This document shows positions 19,173 to 29,365 of a stretch of 64,000 bases of DNA, one piece after another. The stretch is from assembly GCA_004843345.1 (NCBI GenBank), contig CP039460.1, forward strand, positions 573,501 through 637,500. The letters are read 5' to 3'. The notes under the pieces are model-generated. The model did no database searches. It was not told where the DNA came from and saw only the letters and a program-made list of their open reading frames with translations. The stretch comes from Acetobacteraceae bacterium. GTDB taxonomy: Bacteria > Pseudomonadota > Alphaproteobacteria > Acetobacterales > Acetobacteraceae. A program made the translations under genes and the position numbers. Each line of letters begins with the position of its first letter. Positions within the stretch are counted from its first letter, which is position 1.

Positions 19173-20393
19173 TTAAGCAAGCCCTAAAGAACGTCCGACC
19201 TCTTCCAGAACAACAACGGCTGGGAGGGCTTTACCTTCCATCCATTCCAAGAAGGCTCCGCCTGCTGTGGAAACGTGGCTCATTTCGCCAAGTACGCCTG
19301 CCTGACGCAAGGAAGCAACCGTATCCCCACCACCGACGATGGATTTCAATTTGCCTTCTTTTGTCAAACGGCCTGTTTCTTTCGCAATGGCATCTGTAGC
19401 GGCATCGAAAGGTTTAAATTCAAAAGCCCCAAGAGGACCATTCCAAAGCAGTGTTTTCAAAGAAGAGAGTTTTATTTTCAGCTCTTCCGCAGATTTTGGA
19501 CCAACGTCCAAGATCATTTTATCGGCTGGAACATTGTTAATATCGCAAACTTCTGTTGGCGCATTGTTTTCCAATTTAGAAGCTACAACCGCGTCAACTG
19601 GCAAAATAATTTCACAGCCTTTCACTTTCGCTTTGGCGAGAATTTTGCGCGCTGTTTCGTGCATCTCTGGCTCTTCAAGAGATTTACCGACAGAGACGCC
19701 TTGCGCTGCGAGGAAAGTATTCGCCATCGCTCCGCCGATTGCCAAAACATCAACCTTGTCAATCATGTTTTCCAAAACGGCTAACTTGGTAGAGACTTTT
19801 GAGCCGCCTACAATCGCAGCGATTGGATGTTCTGCGGAGTCACTTGCTGAAGCAAGGGCTTTCAGCTCACTTTCCATTTCACGGCCAGCATAGGTTGGCA
19901 GATCTTTGGAAATGCCTGTTGTGGAAGCATGCGCACGGTGAGCGGCAGAAAAGGCATCATTAACAAAAACATCGCCATTTTCAGCCAATTCTTTTGCAAA
20001 CTGAGGGTCATTGCCTTCATCGCCAGCATGAAAACGGGTATTTTCCAAGACCAACACATCACCATCTTTAAGTTTTGCAACGGCTTCTTTAGCTTCTGGC
20101 CCGACGCAATCAGAGGCGAATGCAACTTTTGAACCTAAACGGCGTGCCAATTCTTCCGCCACAGGGCGCAAAGACATTTCAGGAACGACTTTGCCTTTTG
20201 GACGGCCAAAATGGCTCAAAATAATGACTTTCGCTTTTGCATTCTGCAAAAATTTTACCGTTGGAAGCAAACGTTCAATACGCTCCGCATCACTGACTTT
20301 GCCATCTTTCATAGGCACGTTCAGATCGGCACGGACAAGGACACGCTTGCCTTCAGGATTTTTAATTTTTTCCAATGTTGGGATTTTTGCCAT
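19173..20393 (-). CDS. pgk: Phosphoglycerate kinase
   Basis: 406 residues, normal length. It transfers phosphate from 1,3-bisphosphoglycerate to ADP. Visible family segments: [19 protein letters not shown] near the N-terminus, [30 protein letters not shown], then the nucleotide site ([15 protein letters not shown]) and the C-terminal [14 protein letters not shown]. It lies 131 bases after gap on the same strand, the common gap-pgk order. A hairpin lies between them. Confidence 0.96.
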   Translation of the reverse strand: MAKIPTLEKIKNPEGKRVLVRADLNVPMKDGKVSDAERIERLLPTVKFLQNAKAKVIILSHFGRPKGKVVPEMSLRPVAEELARRLGSKVAFASDCVGPEAKEAVAKLKDGDVLVLENTRFHAGDEGNDPQFAKELAENGDVFVNDAFSAAHRAHASTTGISKDLPTYAGREMESELKALASASDSAEHPIAAIVGGSKVSTKLAVLENMIDKVDVLAIGGAMANTFLAAQGVSVGKSLEEPEMHETARKILAKAKVKGCEIILPVDAVVASKLENNAPTEVCDINNVPADKMILDVGPKSAEELKIKLSSLKTLLWNGPLGAFEFKPFDAATDAIAKETGRLTKEGKLKSIVGGGDTVASLRQAGVLGEMSHVSTAGGAFLEWMEGKALPAVVVLEEVGRSLGLA

Positions 20394-20432
20394 TTTTATA
20401 ATCCTTAGAGAAATCTTCCTAAATAGACTACG

Positions 20433-20473
20433 AAAAAAAGGGGAGAAAACGTTACAGTTCTCTCCCCCTTTTT
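20433..20473 (-). terminator. Hairpin between gap and pgk
   Basis: Arms around GGGGAGA (20440-20446) and TCTCCCCC (20461-20468) are flanked by A and T runs on both sides. On the minus strand it could end part of gap transcription before pgk, or act as a processing site. Confidence 0.6.
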
Positions 20474-20524
20474 CAAGGTCACTTAAATCTCAAAAATGCT
20501 TTTTCGAGATTCATAAAGATCCAA

Positions 20525-21550
20525 TCAAAGCTTTGCGAAAAGCGTTGCTGTATCTGCCATACGGTTTGAGAAGCCCCATTCGTTATCGTACCAAGAGCAG
20601 ATACGGATAAGCTTGCCATCGCCAAGAACAGCCGTTTGTGTTGCATCAAAATTTGAAGAATAAATTGTGTGCAAGAAGTCAGAGCTGACCAAAGCCTCAT
20701 CATTGTAAGACAAAATGCCTTTCAATGGGCCGCTTTGTGTTGCTTTCTTAATAACTTCATTCACTTCTTCAACAGATTTTGGCGCATTTTTGAACAGAAC
20801 GTCTAAAGAAACGACAGAAACGTTTGCTGTTGGAACACGGATGGCTGTACCGTCCAAACGACCTTTAAGATTTGGCAGAACCAAACCAACAGCACGGGCA
20901 GCACCTGTTTTTGTTGGAATCATGTTCAAGGCAGCAGCACGGGCACGGCGCAAGTCTTTATGAAGTGTATCGACAGTGCGCTGATCCCCTGTGTAGGAGT
21001 GAACCGTTACCATATAGCCGTAGTCAATACCGAATGCGTCATCCAATGTTTTTGCAACAGGTGCAAGGCAGTTGGTGGTGCAGGAAGCGTTTGAAACAAC
21101 TTTCATGCCTGGTTTTAGGGCATCGTTGTTGACACCGTAAACGATCGTTGCATCGGCATCTGTGCAAGGTGCGGAAACGAGAACATGCTTTGCGCCTGCT
21201 TTAAGAAGAGCTGAAGCTTTTTCTTTTGTTGTAAACAGACCTGTGCATTCCATAGCGACATCAATGCCTTCCAAAGGCACTTCTTCTGGATTGCGATGCG
21301 CTGTGACACGGATTGGCGCATATTTACGGCCATCAAGACCTGTAATATGAAGAGCGCCATCAACGACTTCGATTTCACCTTTGAAACGGCCATGCACTGT
21401 ATCATATTTTAAAAGATGTGCATTCGCTTCGATAGATCCCAGATCGTTAATTAAGATTGGCTCAACGTCGGTGCGTCCACTTTCGATGATACCGCGCAGA
21501 ACTAGACGACCAATACGGCCGAAGCCATTAATTGCGATTTTTAATGCCAT
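20525..21550 (-). CDS. gap: Glyceraldehyde-3-phosphate dehydrogenase, type I
   Basis: 341 residues. N-terminal Rossmann motif INGFGRIGRLVLRG. The catalytic segment VSNASCTTNCLAP holds the active-site Cys. The usual HSYTGDQ, the basic RRARAAALNMIPTKTGAA and the C-terminal WYDNEWGFSNRM are present. NDL at about residues 34-36 places Asp at the NAD-specificity position. It feeds pgk downstream. In acetic acid bacteria this pair serves pentose-phosphate/Entner-Doudoroff flux and gluconeogenesis. Confidence 0.96.
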   Translation of the reverse strand: MALKIAINGFGRIGRLVLRGIIESGRTDVEPILINDLGSIEANAHLLKYDTVHGRFKGEIEVVDGALHITGLDGRKYAPIRVTAHRNPEEVPLEGIDVAMECTGLFTTKEKASALLKAGAKHVLVSAPCTDADATIVYGVNNDALKPGMKVVSNASCTTNCLAPVAKTLDDAFGIDYGYMVTVHSYTGDQRTVDTLHKDLRRARAAALNMIPTKTGAARAVGLVLPNLKGRLDGTAIRVPTANVSVVSLDVLFKNAPKSVEEVNEVIKKATQSGPLKGILSYNDEALVSSDFLHTIYSSNFDATQTAVLGDGKLIRICSWYDNEWGFSNRMADTATLFAKL

Positions 21551-21695
21551 ATTCCTTACTCCTTCGCATCCATGCGACTTGATAATCAGAATTTTTGGTG
21601 ATCTATATTTATCTCACGCACCTATCCATACTATCCTTCCCCTATCAAATACTAGCCCCTTTTTTTGATTTTCCCCTCATGATGGATATTCTTTT

Positions 21696-22169
21696 TTGAA
21701 AAGCGCATTTTTACCTCTCTTTTTTCATAAATGCAGCATTTGTCTCATGCTTGCTGCCTCTGGACTTGTTGCAAGCTGTGCCCCCTTAGACCAGCGTGTC
21801 TGGAACCAAATGGCAGGCATTGAACCCTATTATGCATCGCCACCGCCACCGCCAGCACCACCACCGCCAGCCCCCTTTGTCGAGATTCTCTCTGGCACGC
21901 CTGAAAGTGAATACGGCCCTCAACTCGAACAGGTCACGAAAATTGCCCTCGAACGGAAGCCAAATATTCTCTTTATTATTCGGTTGCGTGTCCCAACAGG
22001 AGATGGACCGGAAGAGCAAATTAGACGCTTGTTAAAACTCGTCCCCAATATGCTTGATCCTGTGGCCGAGCATATGATTAGAGCAGGCGCTGACTCTTCC
22101 CAGCTGGATATGGGAACGCTTGCTGTCCCCTATCAGCAAACGCCCTCTGTCCGTATTGAAGTCCAGTAA
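21696..22169 (+). CDS. Putative lipoprotein with Pro-rich linker
   Basis: 157 residues from a TTG start. A signal peptide ends in a lipobox (SGLVASC), with Cys at about residue 28. A Pro/Ala linker (SPPPPPAPPPPAPF) follows, then an alpha/beta domain of about 90 residues without obvious catalytic motifs. The C-terminal half is faintly like OmpA-type domains, but I cannot confirm that. It is convergent with the permease gene, with one base between stops. Confidence 0.6.
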   Translation: MKSAFLPLFFHKCSICLMLAASGLVASCAPLDQRVWNQMAGIEPYYASPPPPPAPPPPAPFVEILSGTPESEYGPQLEQVTKIALERKPNILFIIRLRVPTGDGPEEQIRRLLKLVPNMLDPVAEHMIRAGADSSQLDMGTLAVPYQQTPSVRIEVQ

Positions 22170-22170
22170 G

Positions 22171-23550
22171 TTAGGCTTTTTTAGCGCTTTGAAGCGTATT
22201 AACGCAAAATCCTGTAATGAGGAAAAAGGCTAATCCGCCCATTCCCCAAAGCGCTTGGCCAAGTGTCTGCGGGGAAAGCGCCATGCACAGCGGTACGAGC
22301 GCCATAAAAAGAATCGCCAAAAGTCCCAGAATTGAAAGTTTTTTACGCATCCGCATCGCCGCAACAATCGACAAGCCATACACAAAAATAATGAAAATAC
22401 CGCTCACGCCGAGCAATGTCGCAAAAAAACCTGCTGGAAACTGTTGGGAAAGCGTCACAAGCAAAAAGGCCGCCAAACTGACACAAGTCACAGAACGGGC
22501 TGGCACATTTGCCCCCTTTCCAGAAGAAAGAAAATCAGGTGCTGCCTCGGTCAATGCCATTTCCTTCAAAATCCGTGATGCCACAAACAAAGAGGAATTT
22601 AAAGTCGAGAAAATCACCACCATAATCACCAGCCAAAACGCCTGCTCCGCATAGGGGATATGAAGATAATCCAAAACCGTCAAAAAGGGAGAGCGTGTCA
22701 TATTCAAGCTATCCCAAGGGATAAAGCAGAGAACCAAGGCAACTGAAAAAAAGTAAATAATCCCAATCCACATGCCGAGCTTAGAGGCCAAAGAGCCAAC
22801 CATTTCCTCTGGCGTATGGGTTTCCTGTGCGGCAACAGAAACGATCTCGATCCCTGTCATCCCCGTGAAAACCGTGGGCGCTAATGCCAGTACCGCCAGC
22901 CATCCAAAGGGCGCAAATCCTTGATGCCCAAACATATTTTCAGAAACAGGGACAGGTGTTGTCACCCCAAAAGCACCCGCAATTAAAAGCGTCACGCCAA
23001 GAAGAATAAAAATCACCAAGGCGCTGACTTTCAGCAAAGAAAACCAATATTCTAAATTGCCGTACATCCGTACAGACAGTAAATTAACCCCGCTCATAAT
23101 CGCCAAAAGCCCATAGCAGATCACCAAATAAGGCAAATGCAAAATAGGCCCGAGCATCGCAGCGCCGGCAATGAGCTGCGCCGTCAAAATAATCAGCCAA
23201 ACAGCCCAATAAGCCCAGCCCGAAGCAAAACCTGCAATCGGACCAAGCAAATGACGGATATGCTCAATGAAAGAGCCCTGAACCCCACTATCTAAAGCAA
23301 GGTCTTTAAACGTCTTTCCCAACACCAAAAACACGAGGGAGCAGAGTAAATAAGTAAATAGAACCGTAGGCCCTGCCTGTAAAATCGCCGCACTTGCGCC
23401 CACAAAAAAGCCTGCGCCAATCACACCGCCGATGGCAATCATGATGACATGACGGGCTTCCAGCATTTGCGATTTATCAATTGGCGGCGCCTTCTCTGGC
23501 TGAGAGGGCATGTTTTTACAGGTCATTGAATAGACTTTCTCAAAATTCAC
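22171..23550 (-). CDS. Amino acid permease, APC superfamily
   Basis: 459 residues with about twelve transmembrane helices. The first helix has the APC glycine signature (MIAIGGVIGAGFFVGASAA) that opens the substrate site. Helix 6 region (APTVFTGMTGIEIVSVAAQETHTP) carries the conserved acidic residue typical of the AAT/GABA permease branch. Starts at codon 9 or 14 (MTCKNMPSQ) are also possible. Substrate unknown. Confidence 0.85.
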   Translation of the reverse strand: MNFEKVYSMTCKNMPSQPEKAPPIDKSQMLEARHVIMIAIGGVIGAGFFVGASAAILQAGPTVLFTYLLCSLVFLVLGKTFKDLALDSGVQGSFIEHIRHLLGPIAGFASGWAYWAVWLIILTAQLIAGAAMLGPILHLPYLVICYGLLAIMSGVNLLSVRMYGNLEYWFSLLKVSALVIFILLGVTLLIAGAFGVTTPVPVSENMFGHQGFAPFGWLAVLALAPTVFTGMTGIEIVSVAAQETHTPEEMVGSLASKLGMWIGIIYFFSVALVLCFIPWDSLNMTRSPFLTVLDYLHIPYAEQAFWLVIMVVIFSTLNSSLFVASRILKEMALTEAAPDFLSSGKGANVPARSVTCVSLAAFLLVTLSQQFPAGFFATLLGVSGIFIIFVYGLSIVAAMRMRKKLSILGLLAILFMALVPLCMALSPQTLGQALWGMGGLAFFLITGFCVNTLQSAKKA

Positions 23551-23702
23551 TTCAGTTCGGTATCAGCGGAATAGCTGGATAAACCTAAAGGAATTTCATC
23601 TAAAAAGGAATATTTTTAAAGGCTGGCGACGCACAAAGCCCTCCCTATGCGTTCATAAGAAAGGTTTTCCTTTATTCCTTCTGATAAATATCGCCTGAAA
23701 AA

Positions 23703-24041
23703 TTAGATTTTCTTTAGAAAATCCGCAAAAGTAGCTCTTGAAAAATGCGGTTTTGTTATCATGATAGGCGGAAAAAAATACTCATTAGAGCCGAATGTAC
23801 TCCCGCGCTCCCAATCAATCAGGCCAAGCTTACGGTATTCATTGAGAATTTTAGACACATCTTTTTTGGAAAGATGACGTTCGGAAAGGTTTTCTGCGAC
23901 AATCCCTTGAGACGGAAACTGCCCCTCATTCTGCTGGGCGTAATCTCTTATCGCCTTCACAATCGCAATGAAGTCTTCTGAAACGTCAACTTCAGTTTCG
24001 AGGATATCACCACTTTCTTTGAAGTAGGATAATTTAAGCAT
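23703..24041 (-). CDS. Small winged-helix-like protein
   Basis: 112 residues, MLKLSYFKESGDILETEVDV. The centre (IVAENLSERHLSKKDVSKILNEYRKLGLI) looks like an HTH or wing of a replication or regulatory protein. The C-terminus is FSRATFADFLKKI. No family recognised with confidence. It is a monocistronic gene between a permease and a divergent transferase. Confidence 0.55.
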   Translation of the reverse strand: MLKLSYFKESGDILETEVDVSEDFIAIVKAIRDYAQQNEGQFPSQGIVAENLSERHLSKKDVSKILNEYRKLGLIDWERGSTFGSNEYFFPPIMITKPHFSRATFADFLKKI

Positions 24042-24276
24042 CTTTCTTCCCTAATATCCGTTTTGAATTTTGCAACGCTAAGTATAGGGAAATCCTAAGC
24101 CTCTGACATCCCCTAACCGCAAAAAACTATATCATAAAAACGCCTCTCTTTCTGAAGAAGTTTGAAGAAATCGACTGTATTTTACGAAAAATTACGCCTA
24201 ATTTACAAGCAAACCATAGCGCAAAACGCTACCTTCCCCTAGCAGCAGAATAATCTAACGGAACAAATGAGCGCCC

Positions 24277-25905
24277 ATGAACAAAATATTCTTTTGCTAT
24301 TCCATTTTAATATTTTGTCTTAATGCCATTGTTCTGCACGCACAGCCCGATTTTCAAAGTGAAATTTCTGCTCTTTCCGGCTTTCGCTTCTGCGATTTTA
24401 TCAGCTTTGTTTTGCTCTTTCTTCTTGCAGAAACCTTCCAAAATCTTGGAAAATTTACAGGCGCATTTTGCCTCGCTATTTTGCTTGGAATGCTGGCAGT
24501 CGATGCGCTTATTCTTGCCCCGTCCCTCCATATTGTTTTTGATGAAACGCTTCTCGCTTTTACCGATACAACCTCTCTGTCTTATTATTGGTTTGGATTT
24601 GTCTTTCTTTTCTTGGCAGGTCTTTTAGGCGGACTTTTTAGCCAAAAATTTTTCAAAAGAAATCTTAAAAAATCACTGATTTTCTTTTCTCTTTTTCTTC
24701 TTACAGGCTTTATAAGCCTTTTTTCAGGGGCACATTCCGCTTTTGATAAAAAAGTTTTTTTCTTGGGGGAAAAGCCTGAAGCACTCCCTTTCCCTTATAA
24801 GGAAATTCCAATTCCCCATAGGCTGCGCAATGCCTTTGGGGGCTTTCTCGGAGATCTCGCTTATATTTCTGGAAGTTACATACTTCCTGCCTCTGAGCGC
24901 TTACCCCGCTACAAAGCTACTTTTCCGAAAGAATTAGAAACGAAGCCTGCTCCGCCTAAAATCCAAACGATCTTGCTTGTCATGGGAGAGTCCTCCAATC
25001 CTTTTGAATATGAGATTTATGGCAGCAAACAAAAAACAACGCCTTTTCTCGTCAAAATGGAACAAGAAGGCCTAGCGTGTCATTTAAATCAGGTACATTC
25101 TACGGCCAATATTACGAGATATGCTGTTTTGCCTTCTGTGAGCTTTTGGCATCCTGACACGCCTTTTTTGATAGAAAAAAACAAAAATCTGATTGTACTC
25201 GCCCAAGAGCAGCATTTTAAAACCAGCTGGATCTCTAAACAAATTGAAAATAATGCGTATAGCGACATTATTGGATATATTGTGGAGAACAGTGAAAACT
25301 ATCTCACCCCGAGTGAAGCGCACGGCCTTTATACAGGAACAGATTTCTTAGGCCTTAAAGAATGGAATACGCCAGACAGCACCCTCATTCCGCCTCTAAA
25401 AAAAGCATTATCCGAAAAAGATTCCTTTAAATTTATTGGCCTTCATCTCTCAGGAAGCCATACACCTTACCTGCTGCGTTTTGAAAAAGAAGATGAAATC
25501 GCTTTGTCGTCCGCCTCGGCCTATACACGTTCTATTCACGCAACCGACCGCACCTTGCAAAAAATTTATGATGAACTGAAAAATACAGATGAGAATGGCC
25601 TGATCTTCTATGTTTCAGATCATGGAGAAGATGTTCAGCATGGCGGACACAGCACGGCCTTTGGAAATCTTCAATATCAAATTCCCCTTCTTTTTATCGG
25701 CAAAGAAGCCAAATCCTGGTGTGAAGAAGCCGAAAAATTCAGACAAGAAAATGGCTGGTATTCAACCCTTTCCAATCAACTCCTTCTCAGTAAAATCCTC
25801 GGATACCATCTCAAACCCGATACGCTTGAAAAGAGAAAGGCAAAAGACCGTATTCTTTTGCCCTCTCAAAAACCTGATTTATGGGAAAAGATTCCAACAC
25901 GATGA
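24277..25905 (+). CDS. Sulfatase-fold phosphoethanolamine transferase-like membrane enzyme
   Basis: 542 residues. The N-terminal 160 or so contain four to five hydrophobic helices. From about residue 225 a periplasmic alkaline-phosphatase-fold domain begins: ILLVMGESSNPFEYEIYG (metal-ligand Glu), the candidate nucleophile region HSTANITRYAVLPSVSFW, then HLSGSHTPY and SDHGEDVQHGGHS with metal-binding Asp and His. This is the EptA/OpgE type of layout, and transfer to lipid A or glucans is inferred. No cognate lipid gene is adjacent. Confidence 0.75.
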   Translation: MNKIFFCYSILIFCLNAIVLHAQPDFQSEISALSGFRFCDFISFVLLFLLAETFQNLGKFTGAFCLAILLGMLAVDALILAPSLHIVFDETLLAFTDTTSLSYYWFGFVFLFLAGLLGGLFSQKFFKRNLKKSLIFFSLFLLTGFISLFSGAHSAFDKKVFFLGEKPEALPFPYKEIPIPHRLRNAFGGFLGDLAYISGSYILPASERLPRYKATFPKELETKPAPPKIQTILLVMGESSNPFEYEIYGSKQKTTPFLVKMEQEGLACHLNQVHSTANITRYAVLPSVSFWHPDTPFLIEKNKNLIVLAQEQHFKTSWISKQIENNAYSDIIGYIVENSENYLTPSEAHGLYTGTDFLGLKEWNTPDSTLIPPLKKALSEKDSFKFIGLHLSGSHTPYLLRFEKEDEIALSSASAYTRSIHATDRTLQKIYDELKNTDENGLIFYVSDHGEDVQHGGHSTAFGNLQYQIPLLFIGKEAKSWCEEAEKFRQENGWYSTLSNQLLLSKILGYHLKPDTLEKRKAKDRILLPSQKPDLWEKIPTR

Positions 25906-25934
25906 ATCCTAGCCCTTCGGATCATCTCGAAACT

Positions 25935-27013
25935 TTAAAAGTTGAAAGTGTCGGGATCAATTTTAGAGAAGTGATATGAAAGTCTAAGAGCTTTTTTTAG
26001 AGTAAAATGATACCAACACTTGATCATCTCTACTAAAAAACTTGTCATTAGCGTCAACCGAACCAACAATTTTCCACTTTGTATTTCAGTCTTCATACGC
26101 TCACTTATTTCCTTCTCTAATCTTTTAATTAGCCTCGTAAAAGAAATTACTAACAGAGTTTCAAAAGATGAAGTTCTTGCCGTAGTTTGCCCCAATCCCA
26201 AAGGAGCAAGAATACGTCCACTTTTTAACTTATAAAAAGCATTAATCCCACGTTTTCTAAATTTTTTTCTTTCTTCATCTGATGGCTGATGAGAGATATC
26301 CAGCACTCCTTTTAGAATAAAAGGATCTAATAATTCTGGCCAATTTTCCTCTATAATTTCGAGTACTTCTTGTCTATTCCAATCTTTATGTGAGACAATT
26401 CCTATACAATAGGAATTGTCTGGAGAAACAAAAGCATACAATAAGTCTCCCCTTCTAGGGGAAAAACCGTCTTTCCTTGAATATTTCCGAGATGAAAATG
26501 AAGCACGCCAAAATCATTTAGCATATCATCTTGATAATTTTCTTTCTTTACTAACTTTGATTGAAAAGGGACAAGAGATTCCCCAGATTCAGAACGCCTT
26601 TTAATTTCCGCATAGGCTGGCCTATATTGTTCTGCTACATGTAGCCCTTTTGCTTCATGAACACTTCGTTTTGCCAACGGCACTCTTCTATGCAAAAGAC
26701 TAGCATACTTTCTCAACAAAAAATCAAAAGCTTGTTCAATATCACTCTTATTTTGGGATAGTATTTTAGATCTTTGACTTGGATCAAGTAAAACACCCTC
26801 TCGATTCAAAATTTTTTCTAAAGCCAAACCATATTGCTGAAATAATATTATAAATTTCAATGTAGGTATCTCTTCCAAAAACACAGGATCGAATACGCTA
26901 CAGGTAGCATGCAGATAAAATCTATACGCACCAGAGCGTATAAGAGTATTTCTAAATACACACATAATACAGAGAACACTCCGCCACGCAGTTCCTAGCG
27001 CAACATCATTCAA
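25935..27013 (-). pseudogene. Frameshifted accessory gene left of the element
   Basis: Two minus-strand frames overlap, 27013-26402 and 26441-25935. Shifting frame by one base in the T5C4 run near 26455-26465 joins them as ...GKTVFP-P-RRGDLLYAFVSPDNS and gives about 360 residues. A 5-C or 6-T run would restore the frame, so a one-base deletion (or a read error) is the cause. Segments such as FGVLHFHLG and NRQEVLEIIEENWPELL look like a conserved family, probably an island-borne unknown, but I cannot name it. No in-frame ATG before 26965; a TTG at 27013 is possible. The 5' end lies 14 bases from the attL core, so it may be truncated. Confidence 0.6.
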
Positions 27014-27033
27014 AATTTTCAGGGGAGTGGTGC

Positions 27034-27050
27034 GTTAGAGAGGATTGAAC
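27034..27050 (+). repeat. attL core
   Basis: GTTAGAGAGGATTGAAC, identical to 40986-41002 in tRNA-Thr. The bases further left (TGGTGC-) also match the tRNA 3' end, but one T is missing. It is the displaced tRNA fragment. Confidence 0.85.
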
Positions 27051-27131
27051 CTCAATTTTTCTAATTCTACCAACGTCTAAAAAGTCCCGCTCTCACAGCG
27101 GTTTACATGAAATTACTTTCTACTTGCTTCT

Positions 27132-27181
27132 ACTGACTTCTACCTATATCTAAGATATTAAGGCCTACCAAATGGCCTACT
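27132..27181 (+). repeat. Left copy of the sub-terminal repeat, candidate integrase arm sites
   Basis: Shares ACTGACTTCTA, TTAAGGCCTACC and GGnCTACT with 40875-40924, in the same order, strand and spacing (26 and 16 bases between element starts). It lies between attL and the integrase start. Confidence 0.6.
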
Positions 27182-27203
27182 GAATATTGAAGGATTAAAC
27201 TCG

Positions 27204-28430
27204 ATGAGTAGAAAGAAATCAGGGCAGCTATTTTCTACCCAACTGAGACAACTGCCACGGGGAGACCATGGAGATGGTGGAGGCCTCTATCTCGTAAAAG
27301 AGGAACAAGAGAACTCTGGAAAATGGGTTTTCCGTTTTACAAGTCCTCTGAGTGGCAAGCGTAGAAGAATGGGAATGGGGGCTTATCCTGAGGTCAGTTT
27401 GGCAAATGCCAGAGACAAAGCGTTAGCTGCAAGAAGCCTGCTTTCAGAATACAAAGACCCCATAGAAGAACGTAGAAAAGAAGAATACGAACGGAAAAAG
27501 AGCCACGGACTTACCTTTGAGGAATGCGCCTTAAAATATATCTCTGCAAAGTGCAAAGAATGGAAAGGCGAAGAAAAAGGAACAACATATCGAAAACACA
27601 AAGGCCAGTTAGAGCTTCATGTCTTTCCTTCAATCGGAAAACGTCCAGTTGCTGGCATTGATAAACACGACATTATCAAAATATTAGAGCCTGTTTTTCA
27701 CGATAAGAAAGGGAGAACAGCCGAGAAGCTCATAGAGTACATAAAATCCGTTTTAGACTATGCCAAAGCTCATAATTGGCGAGAAGGTGAAAACCCTGCT
27801 GAATGGAGAGGGAACTTAGATAAGATATTCCCCGCACCTTCCAAAATAGCCCCAGTGAAACACCATGATGCTTTAGATTATCGCTTAATGCCCCTTTTCA
27901 TGGCTGAGCTAAAAAAGAGCCAAGGTCTAACTGCCATTGCCTGCCGTTTTGCAATTCTGAATGCTTCAAGGAGTGGAGAAGCAAGAGGCGCAAGATGGGA
28001 GGAAATAGATTTAGAAAAGAAACTTTGGACGATACCAGCAAAGAGAATTAAGGCGAACGCAGATCACACAGTCACACTTTCACGCCCAGCGCTAGAGCTT
28101 CTTAATGAAGTAAAACCTTTAAGCAATGGCGCAGGGCTTATTTTTCCAAACTCCAAAGGTAAACCCTTCTCAGATAATGGCCTGTTAAAAGCAGCAAAAC
28201 TAGCAGGCAAAGCAATAGGAAGCCCAGCCATTACACTACATGGCTTTAGAGCTTCATTCAGAACATGGACAGGAGAAGAAACAGACTACCCTAGAGAAGT
28301 GGCAGAGCATGCCTTGAGCCATGCTGTAGGGGGAAGTGTAGAACGTGCTTACAGCAGAGGCACAATGGAAGACAAGCGCCGCCCTCTCATGGAGGCTTGG
28401 GGACGGTTCTGCATGGGAGAGAATGGATGA
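27204..28430 (+). CDS. P4-type tyrosine recombinase (integrase)
   Basis: 408 residues. N-terminal DUF4102-like arm-binding domain (LPRGDHGDGGGLYLVKEE, FTSPLSGKRRRMGMG, YPEVSLANARDKALAARSLL). A core-binding domain follows from about 105-190. The catalytic domain shows the active Arg in LNASRSGEARGARWEEID, then HGFRASFRTW (HxxR) and the late His/Tyr region (EHALSHAVGGSVERAYSRG). All residues needed for activity are visible. It is placed at the attL end, as in other tRNA-targeting elements. The downstream gene overlaps by four bases. Confidence 0.94.
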   Translation: MSRKKSGQLFSTQLRQLPRGDHGDGGGLYLVKEEQENSGKWVFRFTSPLSGKRRRMGMGAYPEVSLANARDKALAARSLLSEYKDPIEERRKEEYERKKSHGLTFEECALKYISAKCKEWKGEEKGTTYRKHKGQLELHVFPSIGKRPVAGIDKHDIIKILEPVFHDKKGRTAEKLIEYIKSVLDYAKAHNWREGENPAEWRGNLDKIFPAPSKIAPVKHHDALDYRLMPLFMAELKKSQGLTAIACRFAILNASRSGEARGARWEEIDLEKKLWTIPAKRIKANADHTVTLSRPALELLNEVKPLSNGAGLIFPNSKGKPFSDNGLLKAAKLAGKAIGSPAITLHGFRASFRTWTGEETDYPREVAEHALSHAVGGSVERAYSRGTMEDKRRPLMEAWGRFCMGENG

Positions 28431-29269
28431 GCCGAAAAAGAGAACGTTATAGAAAGAAATGGGAAGGTATTTTAGAAACGTTAAATAAAAAGGAGGAGCT
28501 CAGTGAAATTCAAAAGCTTTTTTTAAAAAGACGTTGTGAAGAAATTTTAGACAGTGGTTGCTTTGGAATTCTTGATCCGAAAAACATTTTTAATAGAATT
28601 AACTCAAAATCCTGTAGCCAATGGCTTTCTTATTGGAAAGCAAAAATACCTAAGCAAGCCATCTCAAAAAATATTTTAAAAGCCGTGACAGGATCGGAAG
28701 AAGCCCCAAATTTAAAAAATAGCTTTAGCTTATGTAAGGCAATAATCTCTTACAACTTGAAAGAAGAAGATAAACAAGGTGAAGAGCTTAGAAAATGGAA
28801 AAAAGCTTTAGGATTACACAAAAGAAATTTTGATAAACTATACGCCAGAGGTAGAGATTATTGCCTTACATTTAAAATAAATTCTTCAAGAAAAACCATA
28901 AAAAAAGCTGAGGAAGAAATTCGAGAGCTTAAAGACTGTATAGGACTTCCTATTGAAAAAGTACCTCACTGGGAAGAATACACGCACCTTACTCCTAAAC
29001 AAGCCGTTATAATCAGAGATTATTTTGAATCCATATATGAAGATTATGAAGACCCAAACTCTCCTTATTATCATTCAAAAGAAATTTTCGAAGACCTACC
29101 TTCATTCGATAGTTGGTTAGATCAGCAGATATATATTTTGGAAAAAAGTTACATAAGCAATGAAAGAAAGACTTTAGAACGCCTAACAAAGCCAATAAAG
29201 GCAGGACGTCCACCCAATAAAAAGCGCTTTCCAAAACGGGAAACTAAAGAAGATAAACCGACTTTCTAA
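28427..29269 (+). CDS. Lys/Glu-rich protein of unknown function
   Basis: 280 residues from the ATG overlapping the integrase stop (ATGA). It is highly charged, AT-rich and largely helical (KKAEEEIRELKDCIG). The basic C-terminus (KAGRPPNKKRFPKRE) recalls an AT-hook, suggesting DNA contact. No family recognised. Translational coupling with the integrase suggests a role in excision, integration or element maintenance. Confidence 0.6.
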   Translation: MSRKRERYRKKWEGILETLNKKEELSEIQKLFLKRRCEEILDSGCFGILDPKNIFNRINSKSCSQWLSYWKAKIPKQAISKNILKAVTGSEEAPNLKNSFSLCKAIISYNLKEEDKQGEELRKWKKALGLHKRNFDKLYARGRDYCLTFKINSSRKTIKKAEEEIRELKDCIGLPIEKVPHWEEYTHLTPKQAVIIRDYFESIYEDYEDPNSPYYHSKEIFEDLPSFDSWLDQQIYILEKSYISNERKTLERLTKPIKAGRPPNKKRFPKRETKEDKPTF

Positions 29270-29365
29270 AATAGGGCAAAAATAAATTTAAAATACCGAT
29301 TTTTTAAAAATAAACACCCGATTAGCTTCATTTGTACATAAGTAGATGTAAGGAGACACAAAAAT

